Shown here one piece after another: positions 8,002 to 15,256 of a stretch of 64,000 bases of DNA. The position numbers were made by a program, and so were the translations under genes. Below the pieces are notes generated by a model that had not been told where the DNA came from, searched no databases, and saw only the letters and a list, made by a program, of their open reading frames with translations. Numbering within the stretch: position 1 is the first letter of the stretch; each line of letters starts with the position of its first letter. This DNA comes from Paeniglutamicibacter gangotriensis Lz1y. Lineage in GTDB: Bacteria > Actinomycetota > Actinomycetes > Actinomycetales > Micrococcaceae. The DNA lies in assembly GCF_000348945.1 (NCBI RefSeq), contig NZ_AOCK01000002.1, positions 310,001 through 374,000 of the forward strand, written 5' to 3'.

Positions 8002-8661
8002 TTAGAGCGGGGAGGCCGGGAGGCTGGCCGCCGCCAGGTAGGCGTTCAGGGTGGTGGTGCGGTGTGCCCTGGCTGCCTGTTCGATCTGCGCTGCCGGGGC
8101 CTTGGCCTCGATCAAATCCAACAGTCCTGCGTGTTCCTTCACCGATTCTCGGGCGCGGCCCGGGATGTGGGTGAAGGATGAGGAACGCATGACCGCCAGC
8201 CGGTCCCAGCCGCGGTGCACCAGCTCCAGGATGTGTGGATTGGGGCAGTTGCGGTAGAGCACCTGGTGGAACTCGTTGTTCAATTGTGTGAAGCGCGGGG
8301 CGTTGAAGTCGACCAAAAGATCGCTCATGGCCTGGTTGATGGCCCTGGCCGCGGCCAGTTGGTTCTCGTCGATGAACGGGGCGCTGAGCGCGGTGGCGGC
8401 GCCCTCGATGATCGCCAAGGTCTGCATGGTGTGCAGGTACAGCGTGGTGTCCGCGGCTGCCACCGTGGCCCCGACGTTGCGTTCGAAGGTCACCAGGCCC
8501 TCGGCTTCCAGGCGGCGGATAGCCTCGCGCACCGGGACCACCGAGCAGCCAAGCTCCGCGGCGATGGTGCCCAGCACGAGCCGGTAGCCGGGGGAGAAGG
8601 TTCCCTCGGTGATCCGCTCGTGCAGCAGCCGATAGGCCGACTCTGATTTGCTCGGGGCCAC
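8002..8661 (-). CDS. GntR-family (FadR/FCD) regulator of the hpa operon
   Basis: This 219-residue regulator has an N-terminal winged helix (YRLLHERITEG, then CSVVPVREAIRRLEAEGLV at about residues 40-57) and a C-terminal FCD ligand-binding domain with the usual FH..LYR.C.N motif (EFHQVLYRNCPNP) and EHAGLLDLI before a final histidine. FCD regulators of catabolic operons are released from DNA by a pathway acid. It sits between the FAH-RraA gene and hpaE, so it controls its own operon; the palindrome at 10197-10208 is its likely operator. The start is GTG 8661, six bases after the upstream stop. Confidence 0.88.
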   Translation of the reverse strand: MAPSKSESAYRLLHERITEGTFSPGYRLVLGTIAAELGCSVVPVREAIRRLEAEGLVTFERNVGATVAAADTTLYLHTMQTLAIIEGAATALSAPFIDENQLAAARAINQAMSDLLVDFNAPRFTQLNNEFHQVLYRNCPNPHILELVHRGWDRLAVMRSSSFTHIPGRARESVKEHAGLLDLIEAKAPAAQIEQAARAHRTTTLNAYLAAASLPASPL

Positions 8662-8667
8662 GGTGGC

Positions 8668-10173
8668 CTAGATTTCCGGTTCGCCGTCGGCGACCCACTG
8701 GTTGTACTTGGTCTTCCAGTCCGGGTTCATCGGGAACAGGCCCTCGATCTTGTTGCCGTTCTTCACGTTCAGGAACACGAAGGTGTCCTGGCGTTCGGAT
8801 TCGACGACTTCCTCGGCGATCTCGGCGGCAAGGTGCGGCGGGATGACCAGGATGCCGTCGGCATCGGCGATCACGATGTCCCCGGGCACGATGGTGGTCC
8901 CTCCGCAGCCCACTGCCACGTCGGTGTCCCACGGCACGTGCTTGCGTCCCAGCACCGCGGGGTGCGCGCCGTTGTGGAAGGTCGGGATGTCCAGGGCGGC
9001 TACGGCGTCCAGGTCGCGGACCCCGCCGTCGGTGATGATGGCTTCGGCGCCGCGGACCTGGGTGCGCATCGCCAGGATGTCACCCAGGGTGCCGGAGCCC
9101 TTTTCGCCGCGGGCCTCCATGACAAGGATTTCGCCGGGGCCGATGGAGTCGATGACGCGCTTCTGGGCGTTGTAGCCGCCGCCGTGGCTCTTGAACAGGT
9201 CCTCGCGGCCCGGCACGTAGCGCAGGGTGCGGGCGGTGCCGATGACCTTTTTCATGCCCTTGGTGGCTTGCAGGCCGTCGACCGAGACGTTGTTGAGCCC
9301 GCGCTTGCGCAGGGCACCGGAGATGGTCGCGGTGGCCACCGACATGAGCTTTTCCTTGACCTCGTCGGTCAGTGCCTCCTTGCCGGTGATCGGAGCAGCG
9401 ATCCCGGCGTCGGCTGCGGTGCCGAACGCGTCGATCTTGTCCGCGTCGGTGATCTTGGGCTGGTTGCCGAAGGCCGCGAAGGTTTCGGTGCCCTCGATGA
9501 CGGTGGTGGACAGGCGTCCGGTGGAAAGGCCTGCAGCCTCGTCGTCGACCTGCACCTCGACCACGTCGCCGGGATTGATCACGGAGGATCCTGCCGGGGT
9601 GCCGGTGAGGATGACGTCCCCTGCCTTCAGCGTCATCTGCTGGGAGAGGTCCGCGACGATCTGTGCGAAGGAGAAGATCAGTTCGGCGGTGGAGGCGTCC
9701 TGGGCGATCTCGCCGTTGACCCAGGTGCGGATGCGCAGGGCCGCCGGGTTGACCGATGCTGCAGGGAGCAGGACCGGGCCCATCGGGGTGTAGCCGTCGC
9801 CGGACTTGGAGCGGATGTTCGAGCCCTTGTCGGCGTACTTCATGTCGTACACGCCCAGGTCGTTGGAGGCGGTCACGAAGCCGACGTGGTTCCAGGCGTC
9901 TTCGACTGACACGCGGCGGGCGTCGGCGCCGATGACCAGGGCAATCTCGCCCTCAAAGGCCAGCAGTTCGGTGCCGGCGGGGCGCTCGACGGTGGAACCG
10001 GAGGCCGCCAGCGAGGAGGATGCCTTCATGAAGTAGGACGGGAAAGCGGGGGTGCGGCCGCGCTGTGCGGCCCGCGAGGAGTAGGAGAGATGTACGGCAA
10101 GTACCTTGCCGGCCTTGTCGAAGATGGACTGGTCGACCTGGGCCAGTGCGGCGCCTGTTGCGTCGGTGCTCAC
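8668..10173 (-). CDS. Fusion of fumarylacetoacetate hydrolase and RraA-like aldolase domains
   Basis: This 501-residue protein joins two enzyme domains. Residues about 20-225 form a fumarylacetoacetate-hydrolase-like domain (HpaG type) with the acidic metal ligands E74 and E76 (FEGEIALVIG) and DMKYADKG further on; such domains act as OPET decarboxylase or HHDD isomerase in homoprotocatechuate breakdown. Residues about 275-450 form an RraA-like domain with ITDGGVRD (R386, D387) and GDIVIADADGILVIP (431-445), the signatures of class II 4-hydroxy-4-methyl-2-oxoglutarate-type pyruvate aldolases. It is the first gene of the operon. I chose GTG 10173 because AGGAGG stands directly upstream; an in-frame start at 10239 would lie inside the -35 box. 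The aldolase role in this pathway is inference. Confidence 0.88.
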   Translation of the reverse strand: MSTDATGAALAQVDQSIFDKAGKVLAVHLSYSSRAAQRGRTPAFPSYFMKASSSLAASGSTVERPAGTELLAFEGEIALVIGADARRVSVEDAWNHVGFVTASNDLGVYDMKYADKGSNIRSKSGDGYTPMGPVLLPAASVNPAALRIRTWVNGEIAQDASTAELIFSFAQIVADLSQQMTLKAGDVILTGTPAGSSVINPGDVVEVQVDDEAAGLSTGRLSTTVIEGTETFAAFGNQPKITDADKIDAFGTAADAGIAAPITGKEALTDEVKEKLMSVATATISGALRKRGLNNVSVDGLQATKGMKKVIGTARTLRYVPGREDLFKSHGGGYNAQKRVIDSIGPGEILVMEARGEKGSGTLGDILAMRTQVRGAEAIITDGGVRDLDAVAALDIPTFHNGAHPAVLGRKHVPWDTDVAVGCGGTTIVPGDIVIADADGILVIPPHLAAEIAEEVVESERQDTFVFLNVKNGNKIEGLFPMNPDWKTKYNQWVADGEPEI

Positions 10174-10196
10174 GAATTCCTCCTGTTGTGTATGAA

Positions 10197-10239
10197 ATCG
10201 TATACGATCCAGTGTGATGGGGATCTCCGCCGATGTCAA
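10197..10239 (-). promoter_or_regulatory. hpa operon promoter with palindromic operator
   Basis: On the minus strand a -35 box TTGACA (10234-10239) and a -10 box CACACT (10211-10216) are separated by exactly 17 bases. Two bases further lies the perfect 12-bp palindrome ATCGTATACGAT (10197-10208), covering the expected transcription start. GTATAC-centred palindromes are typical of FCD-type GntR regulators, and the operon encodes one. Confidence 0.75.
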
Positions 10240-10648
10240 GGCGTGCGGAGGGGTGATCTATAAAAATTTCCGACCATGGTGGTCTCGGAGCGGGACACTC
10301 CCATGGATCCCGCGGATTGGGGAGGGGGCGCCTCTTCTGACCTCCGTGGGTAGTCGGGACCGTGCCGTGGGCGAGGCTTCGAATGACGAAGGCGCCCTGC
10401 CATTCCCAAGCCGCTGCTAGTACAGTGCTTTCGATGGAGGAATCATTGGAGAGTGGTGCGGTAGCTTCTGTCTGTTTCAAGGAACCAGTCGGAGTACGTC
10501 CATCCACGATGACCCTGCCACGTCAGACGGTTAAGCTCGGGAATCTGATGATCCAGACACGGCAGGAAGGCCAGGAATAGCGAGCGGTGGGGCCGAGCGA
10601 GGCTCCGAGCAACTCATGCGCCACATGAAGCGATGACGGAGGAACGAT
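10240..10648. other. Intergenic, no supported gene
   Basis: Four hundred bases separate the hpa promoter from the next gene. A short frame from ATG 10434 to 10580 (48 codons) has no recognisable family and no clear ribosome-binding site, so I do not call it. TATAAAAATTT near 10260 is the only AT-rich patch. A GGAGGAACGAT ribosome-binding site precedes the gene at 10649. Confidence 0.4.
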
Positions 10649-10894
10649 ATGTCTACGACACCACGAAATCCAGAACCCAAGCGCGATGACCAGTTCACTT
10701 CAAGGGACGCAGCAGCAGGTGCGGTGTTCTCCGCGGCAGAGTCCTTTGACTACACGGGAAAACCGGGAGACTTCGACCCGTTTCAAGATGCTGAGCTGAT
10801 ATTCACCCAGGCACCCGAGGCGGCGGGCAGCGATGCAGAGGCTGGCAGTTCCCGTTCGCCCGCACAGCGTGGCCCATGTTCGGACGGCGGCTAG
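10649..10894 (+). CDS. Small hydrophilic protein of unknown function
   Basis: This 81-residue frame is preceded by a strong ribosome-binding site (GGAGGAACGAT) and ends four bases before the next gene, which suggests one operon. The product is acidic and rich in Ala, Asp, Glu and Pro (FDYTGKPGDFDPFQDAEL) with no hydrophobic helix and no motif that I recognise. It may be a soluble partner of the membrane protein encoded next. The last 30 residues are of low complexity. Function unknown. Confidence 0.55.
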   Translation: MSTTPRNPEPKRDDQFTSRDAAAGAVFSAAESFDYTGKPGDFDPFQDAELIFTQAPEAAGSDAEAGSSRSPAQRGPCSDGG

Positions 10895-10898
10895 CGAA

Positions 10899-12005
10899 AT
10901 GGATACGCAGCCAGCCAAAAAGTTGGTGGTCGGGTTGATCGCGGATCCCGGGATGCCACTCTCCTTCGCCAAGGGCTTGAGCTCTTCCCTCCCGAGTGTG
11001 CTCGAAAATATGCTTGATTCCGGGTCCGAATGGAGCGTCGAGGTTGCGGAGCTTTCCTTGCCACTTGACGATCTGGGGGAAATTGAACTCAACTCCCACT
11101 CGGCCAAGTTGCGCAAAGAGAACAACTGGGACTACCTGGTGTACCTGACAGATTTGCCCAAGTACGAAAACGGGGAGCCGCTGGCCGCCAGTCACAATGT
11201 CGGCTACGGATCCGCCATTGTTGTCCTCTCGGCCTTGGGGATCGTGCGCAGGGCCAGGGTGCGCCGAGCCCTGGTGCAGGTGCTGGCCGCACTGCACGGG
11301 GTCGGGGACCCCTTTCTGAAAGAAGACGGTCAAGTATCGACGTCCGCCGATCCGTTTTCCGTAGTGCGCAGGACCCAGGCGGCCACTGCCAACGAAGATG
11401 CCTTCGAAACGATCAAGGGCCTGCGTGGGCGATTCCTGCTTCTGGCCGGAATGGTACGCAGCAATCGTCCCTGGAGGCTCGTGCCCAGCTTATCTTCGGC
11501 CATGGCAGCGGCCTTGGCCACCGGGGCCTTTGGCGTTTTCTATACCAGCATCTGGAGCATGGCCGATTTCCTGCCGCCCTCACGGTTGACGGTGATCAGC
11601 ATGCTCTCGGTGGTCATCATGGGTTCCTGGCTGGTGCTGCACAACGGACTTTGGGAACAACCCGTGGGAACCCGCCATCGTGAAAAGCGAGTGATGTACA
11701 ACTTGGCCACCTTGTTGACCATCTTCTCGGCCATCGTGATGATGTACCTGGTGCTCTTCGCTATCATCCTGGCCGGCGCATTGATCATCATCGACGCCGG
11801 ATTCCTGTCCCAGTCGCTGGGCCACGACGTGGGATTCGCGGAGTATGTGAATCTGTCGTGGCTATCCGCCTCGCTGGGCACCATCGCCGGGGCGGTGGGC
11901 TCGAGCCTGGACAACGTTGACTCCGTCCGCAAGGCAACCTTCAGCCACCGGGAAGTCGAACGACGGCAAATCAACATGAATCAGGACAGCGGAACTGGCG
12001 CATAA
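10899..12005 (+). CDS. Conserved-looking membrane protein of unknown function
   Basis: This 368-residue protein has a soluble N-terminal half that opens with an alternating strand/helix pattern (KKLVVGLIADPGMPLSFAKG, then WDYLVYLTDLP), as in nucleotide-binding or hydrolase-like folds. The C-terminal half holds about four or five hydrophobic segments, for example AMAAALATGAFGVFYTSIW and ATLLTIFSAIVMMYLVLFA, ending in a charged tail. I do not recognise the family. ATG 10899 lies four bases after the preceding stop and is preferred over the in-frame ATG 10833, which would overlap that gene. The two genes are likely co-transcribed. Confidence 0.65.
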   Translation: MDTQPAKKLVVGLIADPGMPLSFAKGLSSSLPSVLENMLDSGSEWSVEVAELSLPLDDLGEIELNSHSAKLRKENNWDYLVYLTDLPKYENGEPLAASHNVGYGSAIVVLSALGIVRRARVRRALVQVLAALHGVGDPFLKEDGQVSTSADPFSVVRRTQAATANEDAFETIKGLRGRFLLLAGMVRSNRPWRLVPSLSSAMAAALATGAFGVFYTSIWSMADFLPPSRLTVISMLSVVIMGSWLVLHNGLWEQPVGTRHREKRVMYNLATLLTIFSAIVMMYLVLFAIILAGALIIIDAGFLSQSLGHDVGFAEYVNLSWLSASLGTIAGAVGSSLDNVDSVRKATFSHREVERRQINMNQDSGTGA

Positions 12006-12228
12006 AACGGTGCCTGCGGGCGTAGCAGGGGCAGCTGGGGCAGCTGGGGCGCCCGCGCACGGGCCGGGGATCTTTCGCCATGTGACAACGCAAACACATG
12101 CCGCCAGAACGGTGCGGGGTTGAACCGGTGCTCTAGTGATCGGACCGGACCCCAGGGCAAAGTGTCGGCGCACCATGACAGGGTTTGCTGCGACCTTCGT
12201 CCCCGTTGCAAGCCAGGAGCCAGCCGAC

Positions 12229-12996
12229 ATGCCAGAACCCACCGAAGACTGTCAACCTTGGTGCGATAACCACGTTGGTGCTTTTTGCGCCGCCGCCTTT
12301 GAGTTGTATCTCAAGCCGACGGCACTTCGCGGCAGGGAGAGGCTGCGCGGTATCGAGGGGATTGGTGGCAGCTGCAACGACCTCGAGCTGTCGGTCGGCA
12401 GTGATTTGCGCTATGACGAGGACGCGGCACCGACGCTTTGGTGCAGTCTTAACCTCAGCAAGGTGGATGATACCTATCGCGGGGAAGCCCGGGCCGTTCT
12501 GCAGACTAACGGCCCGGGCATGAAATCCATCCATGCGCAGCTGGGGCGGTTTCTGGCCTTGGTTCGCAGTGGGGATGCGCACCGGGCCGAGCACCAGCCG
12601 GGCATCAGTCCCGCCAAAGTGGTCTGGACGGCACGGAATCCAGCCGAGCAGCACCTAGACGACTGCCAGCCGTGGTGCCGGGACCACGGTGAAGAAGGCT
12701 GCGGGTTGAAAATGACGTTGGCGCTGACCGGCAGGTCATCGGACGAGAACCTGGTGTACGGCAACCCGGTCCCGGCTGGCGGGGCAGCCGACCTTTTGGC
12801 GGCACGGGCGATCTACACCCCCGGTGCCGAAGGCAGTCAGGGGTGCCTGTACCTCGGCCTTGACTGCTGGAACACCGTGAGCGACGACGTGGACGAGTAC
12901 CGCACCGATCGCACTGCTTCGTTGCCGGTGACGTTGACTGCCCTGGAACGCATCCACACCAAGCTCGGAAAGCTGCTGGTCAAGGTCGAAGCTTAG
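12229..12996 (+). CDS. Protein with two DUF6907-like CxxWC repeats
   Basis: This 255-residue protein is built from two copies of one domain of about 110 residues. Each copy starts with DCQPWC..H....C (residues 7-20 and 145-158) and ends with the same helix (SIHAQLGRFLALV near 100-112, RIHTKLGKLLVKV near 241-253). The Cys/Trp/His cluster resembles the actinobacterial DUF6907 domain, which has no assigned function; the clustered Cys and His could bind a metal. ATG 12229 was chosen because AGGAG lies nine bases upstream; GTG 12136 and ATG 12175 are weaker. The gene stands alone and converges on the alpha/beta hydrolase. Confidence 0.7.
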   Translation: MPEPTEDCQPWCDNHVGAFCAAAFELYLKPTALRGRERLRGIEGIGGSCNDLELSVGSDLRYDEDAAPTLWCSLNLSKVDDTYRGEARAVLQTNGPGMKSIHAQLGRFLALVRSGDAHRAEHQPGISPAKVVWTARNPAEQHLDDCQPWCRDHGEEGCGLKMTLALTGRSSDENLVYGNPVPAGGAADLLAARAIYTPGAEGSQGCLYLGLDCWNTVSDDVDEYRTDRTASLPVTLTALERIHTKLGKLLVKVEA

Positions 12997-13084
12997 GCCT
13001 TGGTACTTGGTCCCACGAAGCTCAGTCTGGGTGAGCGCGCGAAAACTCGCTGAAAGTTACCGATGGGAGCCAGAGGGCAAAGTT

Positions 13085-13104
13085 CCCGCGGGCGCTTCCG
13101 CGGG
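13085..13104 (-). terminator. Hairpin just after the alpha/beta hydrolase stop
   Basis: CCCGCGG (13085-13091) and CCGCGGG (13098-13104) form a perfect 7-bp stem right after the hydrolase stop on the minus strand. The following AACTTTG is only weakly U-rich. It lies between two convergent genes. Confidence 0.4.
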
Positions 13105-13105
13105 G

Positions 13106-13918
13106 TTAGGCGGCAAGAAATGCGACTGCAGCGTCCTTGAACTCACGGCTGGTCACTGCGTTGGCGTGGTCTCGTCCCGAGAGCCACAACACCGACTTTT
13201 CGGTGTTCCGGGTGGCCAGCAACTCGGTGAGTCGCCCCATGGTCGTGGCCAGGGCATCTCCGTCCCCGGCCACTAGTAAGGCAGGCATGGACGGGATCAT
13301 TTGCTCGGGGGAGAAGGGCTCTGTTTTGATGGCCTGGATCATGCTCATGAGTGAGAACATGTCGTTGGATTCCACCGTCTGTGCCATGCGCAGCAAGTCG
13401 GCGGTGGCCTCGTCGGCGATCGAACTTCCGTCGGCCAGGAACTGTTGGGCGGCATTGAGGTCGAAAGCCGCCAGGGGGTCAATGCTTGCCGGTCCACCGA
13501 GCACCAGCCTGTTGACCAGCTGTGGCTGGGTGCCACCGAATTCCCAAGCCAGGCGTGCGCCCAAGGAGTAGCCGACCAGATCGATTCCGCTCATCGGATC
13601 ATCTGCGGATAGGGTCGTGATGCCTTGATCCATCAGCAGTTGCAGTAGGTCCGCGCGCATGCGGCTTGGCGTGTAGGCGTCCAGATCTTCGGGTGCCGGG
13701 GAAGTGCCGTGTCCGGGCAGGTCCACGGCGAGCACCTTGCGTCCGGCTTCGGTGAGGCTGCGGATCCAGCCGGATTTCACCCAGTTCAGATCGCTGGAGG
13801 ACGCGAATCCGTGCAACAGGACTACCGGGCGGTTTCCCGTGGAAGAAGCGGGCTCGAAAATTGTCAGTCCAAGGGCGTTTGACGTGCCTTCGACGAGGTG
13901 GTCATGTGTGGAGTCCAT
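13106..13918 (-). CDS. Alpha/beta-fold hydrolase
   Basis: This 270-residue protein has the alpha/beta-hydrolase fold. The oxyanion region VVLLHGFASSS lies at 32-42, the nucleophile elbow GYSLGA places Ser118, the acid is Asp219 or Asp221 (AGDGDAL) and the histidine is His251 (GRDHANA). DLPGHGTS near residue 66 is the conserved loop of the epoxide hydrolase/lactonase/esterase group. No signal peptide is seen, so it is cytoplasmic. The substrate cannot be predicted. It is a single gene with a possible terminator directly after the stop. Confidence 0.88.
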   Translation of the reverse strand: MDSTHDHLVEGTSNALGLTIFEPASSTGNRPVVLLHGFASSSDLNWVKSGWIRSLTEAGRKVLAVDLPGHGTSPAPEDLDAYTPSRMRADLLQLLMDQGITTLSADDPMSGIDLVGYSLGARLAWEFGGTQPQLVNRLVLGGPASIDPLAAFDLNAAQQFLADGSSIADEATADLLRMAQTVESNDMFSLMSMIQAIKTEPFSPEQMIPSMPALLVAGDGDALATTMGRLTELLATRNTEKSVLWLSGRDHANAVTSREFKDAAVAFLAA

Positions 13919-14006
13919 GGGCAGATCATTTCAGATCGGAGTGGGCATTGCGAATGTTAGAGATCCATGGGGTGGCCACATCGGTTTTTCGCGTGGATCG
14001 GCGGGG

Positions 14007-14335
14007 TCAGTCGGCCGTCGCGGCAGGCTCAATGGAGTCAAAGTGCTCCACTAGCGGGAACGGATCGTAAAAGTGGTGCAAGAGGTTCTTCCAGGTTTCG
14101 TAGTTCTCCGAGCCGCGGAATCCCTCGATGTGTGCCTGCACGGTTTCCCAGGAAACCAAGACTAAGAAGCGGTGGGGTGTCTCGATGCTGCGCTTCAGTT
14201 GGAGCCAGAGAAAGCCTGTGGTCGAGGATATGAGGGGTCTAGCGCGCTCGAAAGCGGCCACGAAGTCGTCCTCAATCCCGGTCAATCCCGGTCAAGCCCG
14301 GGCTTGACCGGGATTGAGGCGTGTTCGATGATCAT
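14007..14335 (-). pseudogene. Antibiotic-biosynthesis-monooxygenase (ABM) domain gene, frameshifted
   Basis: The intact family member would begin at ATG 14335: MIIEHASIPVKPGL, then EDDFVAAFERARPLISS and so on to YDPFPLVEHF, a normal ABM/YgiN-like ferredoxin-fold protein of about 102 residues. In this sequence 20 extra bases (14272-14291) separate KPGL from EDDF. They shift the frame and bring in a TGA five codons later. Removing exactly these 20 bases restores the whole family sequence. A shorter product could start at TTG 14285 but would lack the first beta strand. The insert is two copies of a 10-mer templated by a neighbouring palindrome (separate entry). The function of such ABM proteins is usually unassigned. 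Confidence 0.8.
14272..14317. repeat. Palindrome plus tandem 10-mer inside the ABM gene
   Basis: On the plus strand TCAATCCCGG occurs twice in tandem (14272-14281, 14282-14291). It is followed by the 16-bp perfect palindrome TCAAGCCCGGGCTTGA (14292-14307) and then by CCGGGATTGA (14308-14317), the reverse complement of the 10-mer. Together 14282-14317 form a 36-bp perfect palindrome. Confidence 0.95.
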
Positions 14336-14447
14336 GCTAACCAGCATGCGGCACCCAGACCGGGGAATGGGACACCCCTGGTCCGTGCCGCGCCGGTGAT
14401 GTCATCTGCCGGTGGTGTCATCTATCGGAGCCCGACTGTCATGGGGC

Positions 14448-14504
14448 TTGTGAACATGGGTGCCGAGCCGTAGTCTTAGTTCTGGTCAAAGTGACTTTAA
14501 CTAA
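14448..14504 (+). promoter_or_regulatory. nrtR-nad promoter with NrtR-type operator
   Basis: A -35 box TTGTGA (14448-14453) and a -10 box TAGTCT (14471-14476) are 17 bases apart. From the -10 box into the start codon runs an imperfect 29-bp palindrome: TTAGTT (14476-14481), GTCA (14485-14488), TGAC (14492-14495), AACTAA (14499-14504). A GTCA/TGAC dyad at this place, right before an nrtR gene, fits autoregulation by NrtR. Confidence 0.65.
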
Positions 14505-15256
14505 TGAGGGTGATCCACACAGTGTTTGCAAATGTCGCCGAGCGTGCCGAGCGGCAGCCGGTACTTGCCGTCTCCACGGTGATCTTCTCGCTGCGCGACG
14601 ACGAGCGTACCGGCCGCAAGAGCTTGTGGTTACCGCTGGTGCGGCGCACCCGCGAACCGTTCCGTGGCCAATGGGCGTTGCCTGGTGGTCCGCTGGGACC
14701 GCGCGACTCGTTGGTCGATACCGCGGCCAACAATCTGCGCGACACCACCGGCCTGGTCCCGCGCTACCTCGAACAGCTCTACGCTTTCGGGGACATGGAT
14801 CGTTCGCCCACCCGCCGAGTGGTCTCCATCGTCTACTGGGCATTGGTCCGCGAGGACGATGATCACAACACCGCCACCGCAGCGAACTCCGAACTGCTCG
14901 ATGACCCCAACGTCGCTTGGTTTCGCGCCGATGATCCCGAGGTACTGGCCAATCTGGCCTTCGATCACCGGGACATCATCGAGTACGCGCTATGGCGATT
15001 GCGCAACAAGGTCGAATACGGTTCCATCGCCCACCGGCTGCTCGGCGAGCGCTTCACCCTCGCCCAGGTGCGTGAGGTCTACGAAGCGGTGCTGGACAAG
15101 GCCCTGGACCCGGCGAACTTCCGCCGGCAATTGCGCACCGCGGCAAATATCGAGGAAACCGACGAGTTCCTCTCCGGCGGCAAACACCGTCCCCCACGTC
15201 TCTATCGCTACACCGGATCAACTACCCACCCCCTTGAGAGCGAGAACATCTCATGA
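14504..15256 (+). CDS. nrtR: NrtR-type NUDIX transcriptional regulator of NAD biosynthesis
   Basis: This 250-residue protein combines an N-terminal NUDIX-fold domain with a C-terminal winged helix, the architecture of NrtR. The NUDIX box (about residues 63-85) runs GPLGPRDSLVDTAANNL and lacks the catalytic glutamates, so it senses ligand instead of hydrolysing it; NrtR responds to ADP-ribose or NAD-related nucleotides. RFTLAQVREVYEAVL and the following residues form the winged helix. It overlaps nadA by four bases (ATGA) and heads the NAD operon. ATG 14504 overlaps the operator palindrome and lacks a Shine-Dalgarno site; GTG 14522 is a possible alternative start. Confidence 0.9.
   Translation: MRVIHTVFANVAERAERQPVLAVSTVIFSLRDDERTGRKSLWLPLVRRTREPFRGQWALPGGPLGPRDSLVDTAANNLRDTTGLVPRYLEQLYAFGDMDRSPTRRVVSIVYWALVREDDDHNTATAANSELLDDPNVAWFRADDPEVLANLAFDHRDIIEYALWRLRNKVEYGSIAHRLLGERFTLAQVREVYEAVLDKALDPANFRRQLRTAANIEETDEFLSGGKHRPPRLYRYTGSTTHPLESENIS

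Noticed and set aside
7031-8932. A 633-codon minus-strand open frame over hpaE and the GntR gene
   Set aside because: It is an arginine/histidine-rich shadow of three real genes in another frame; high GC content keeps such frames open.
10434-10580. 48-codon frame upstream of the unknown two-gene unit
   Set aside because: No family and no clear ribosome-binding site; it may be chance.
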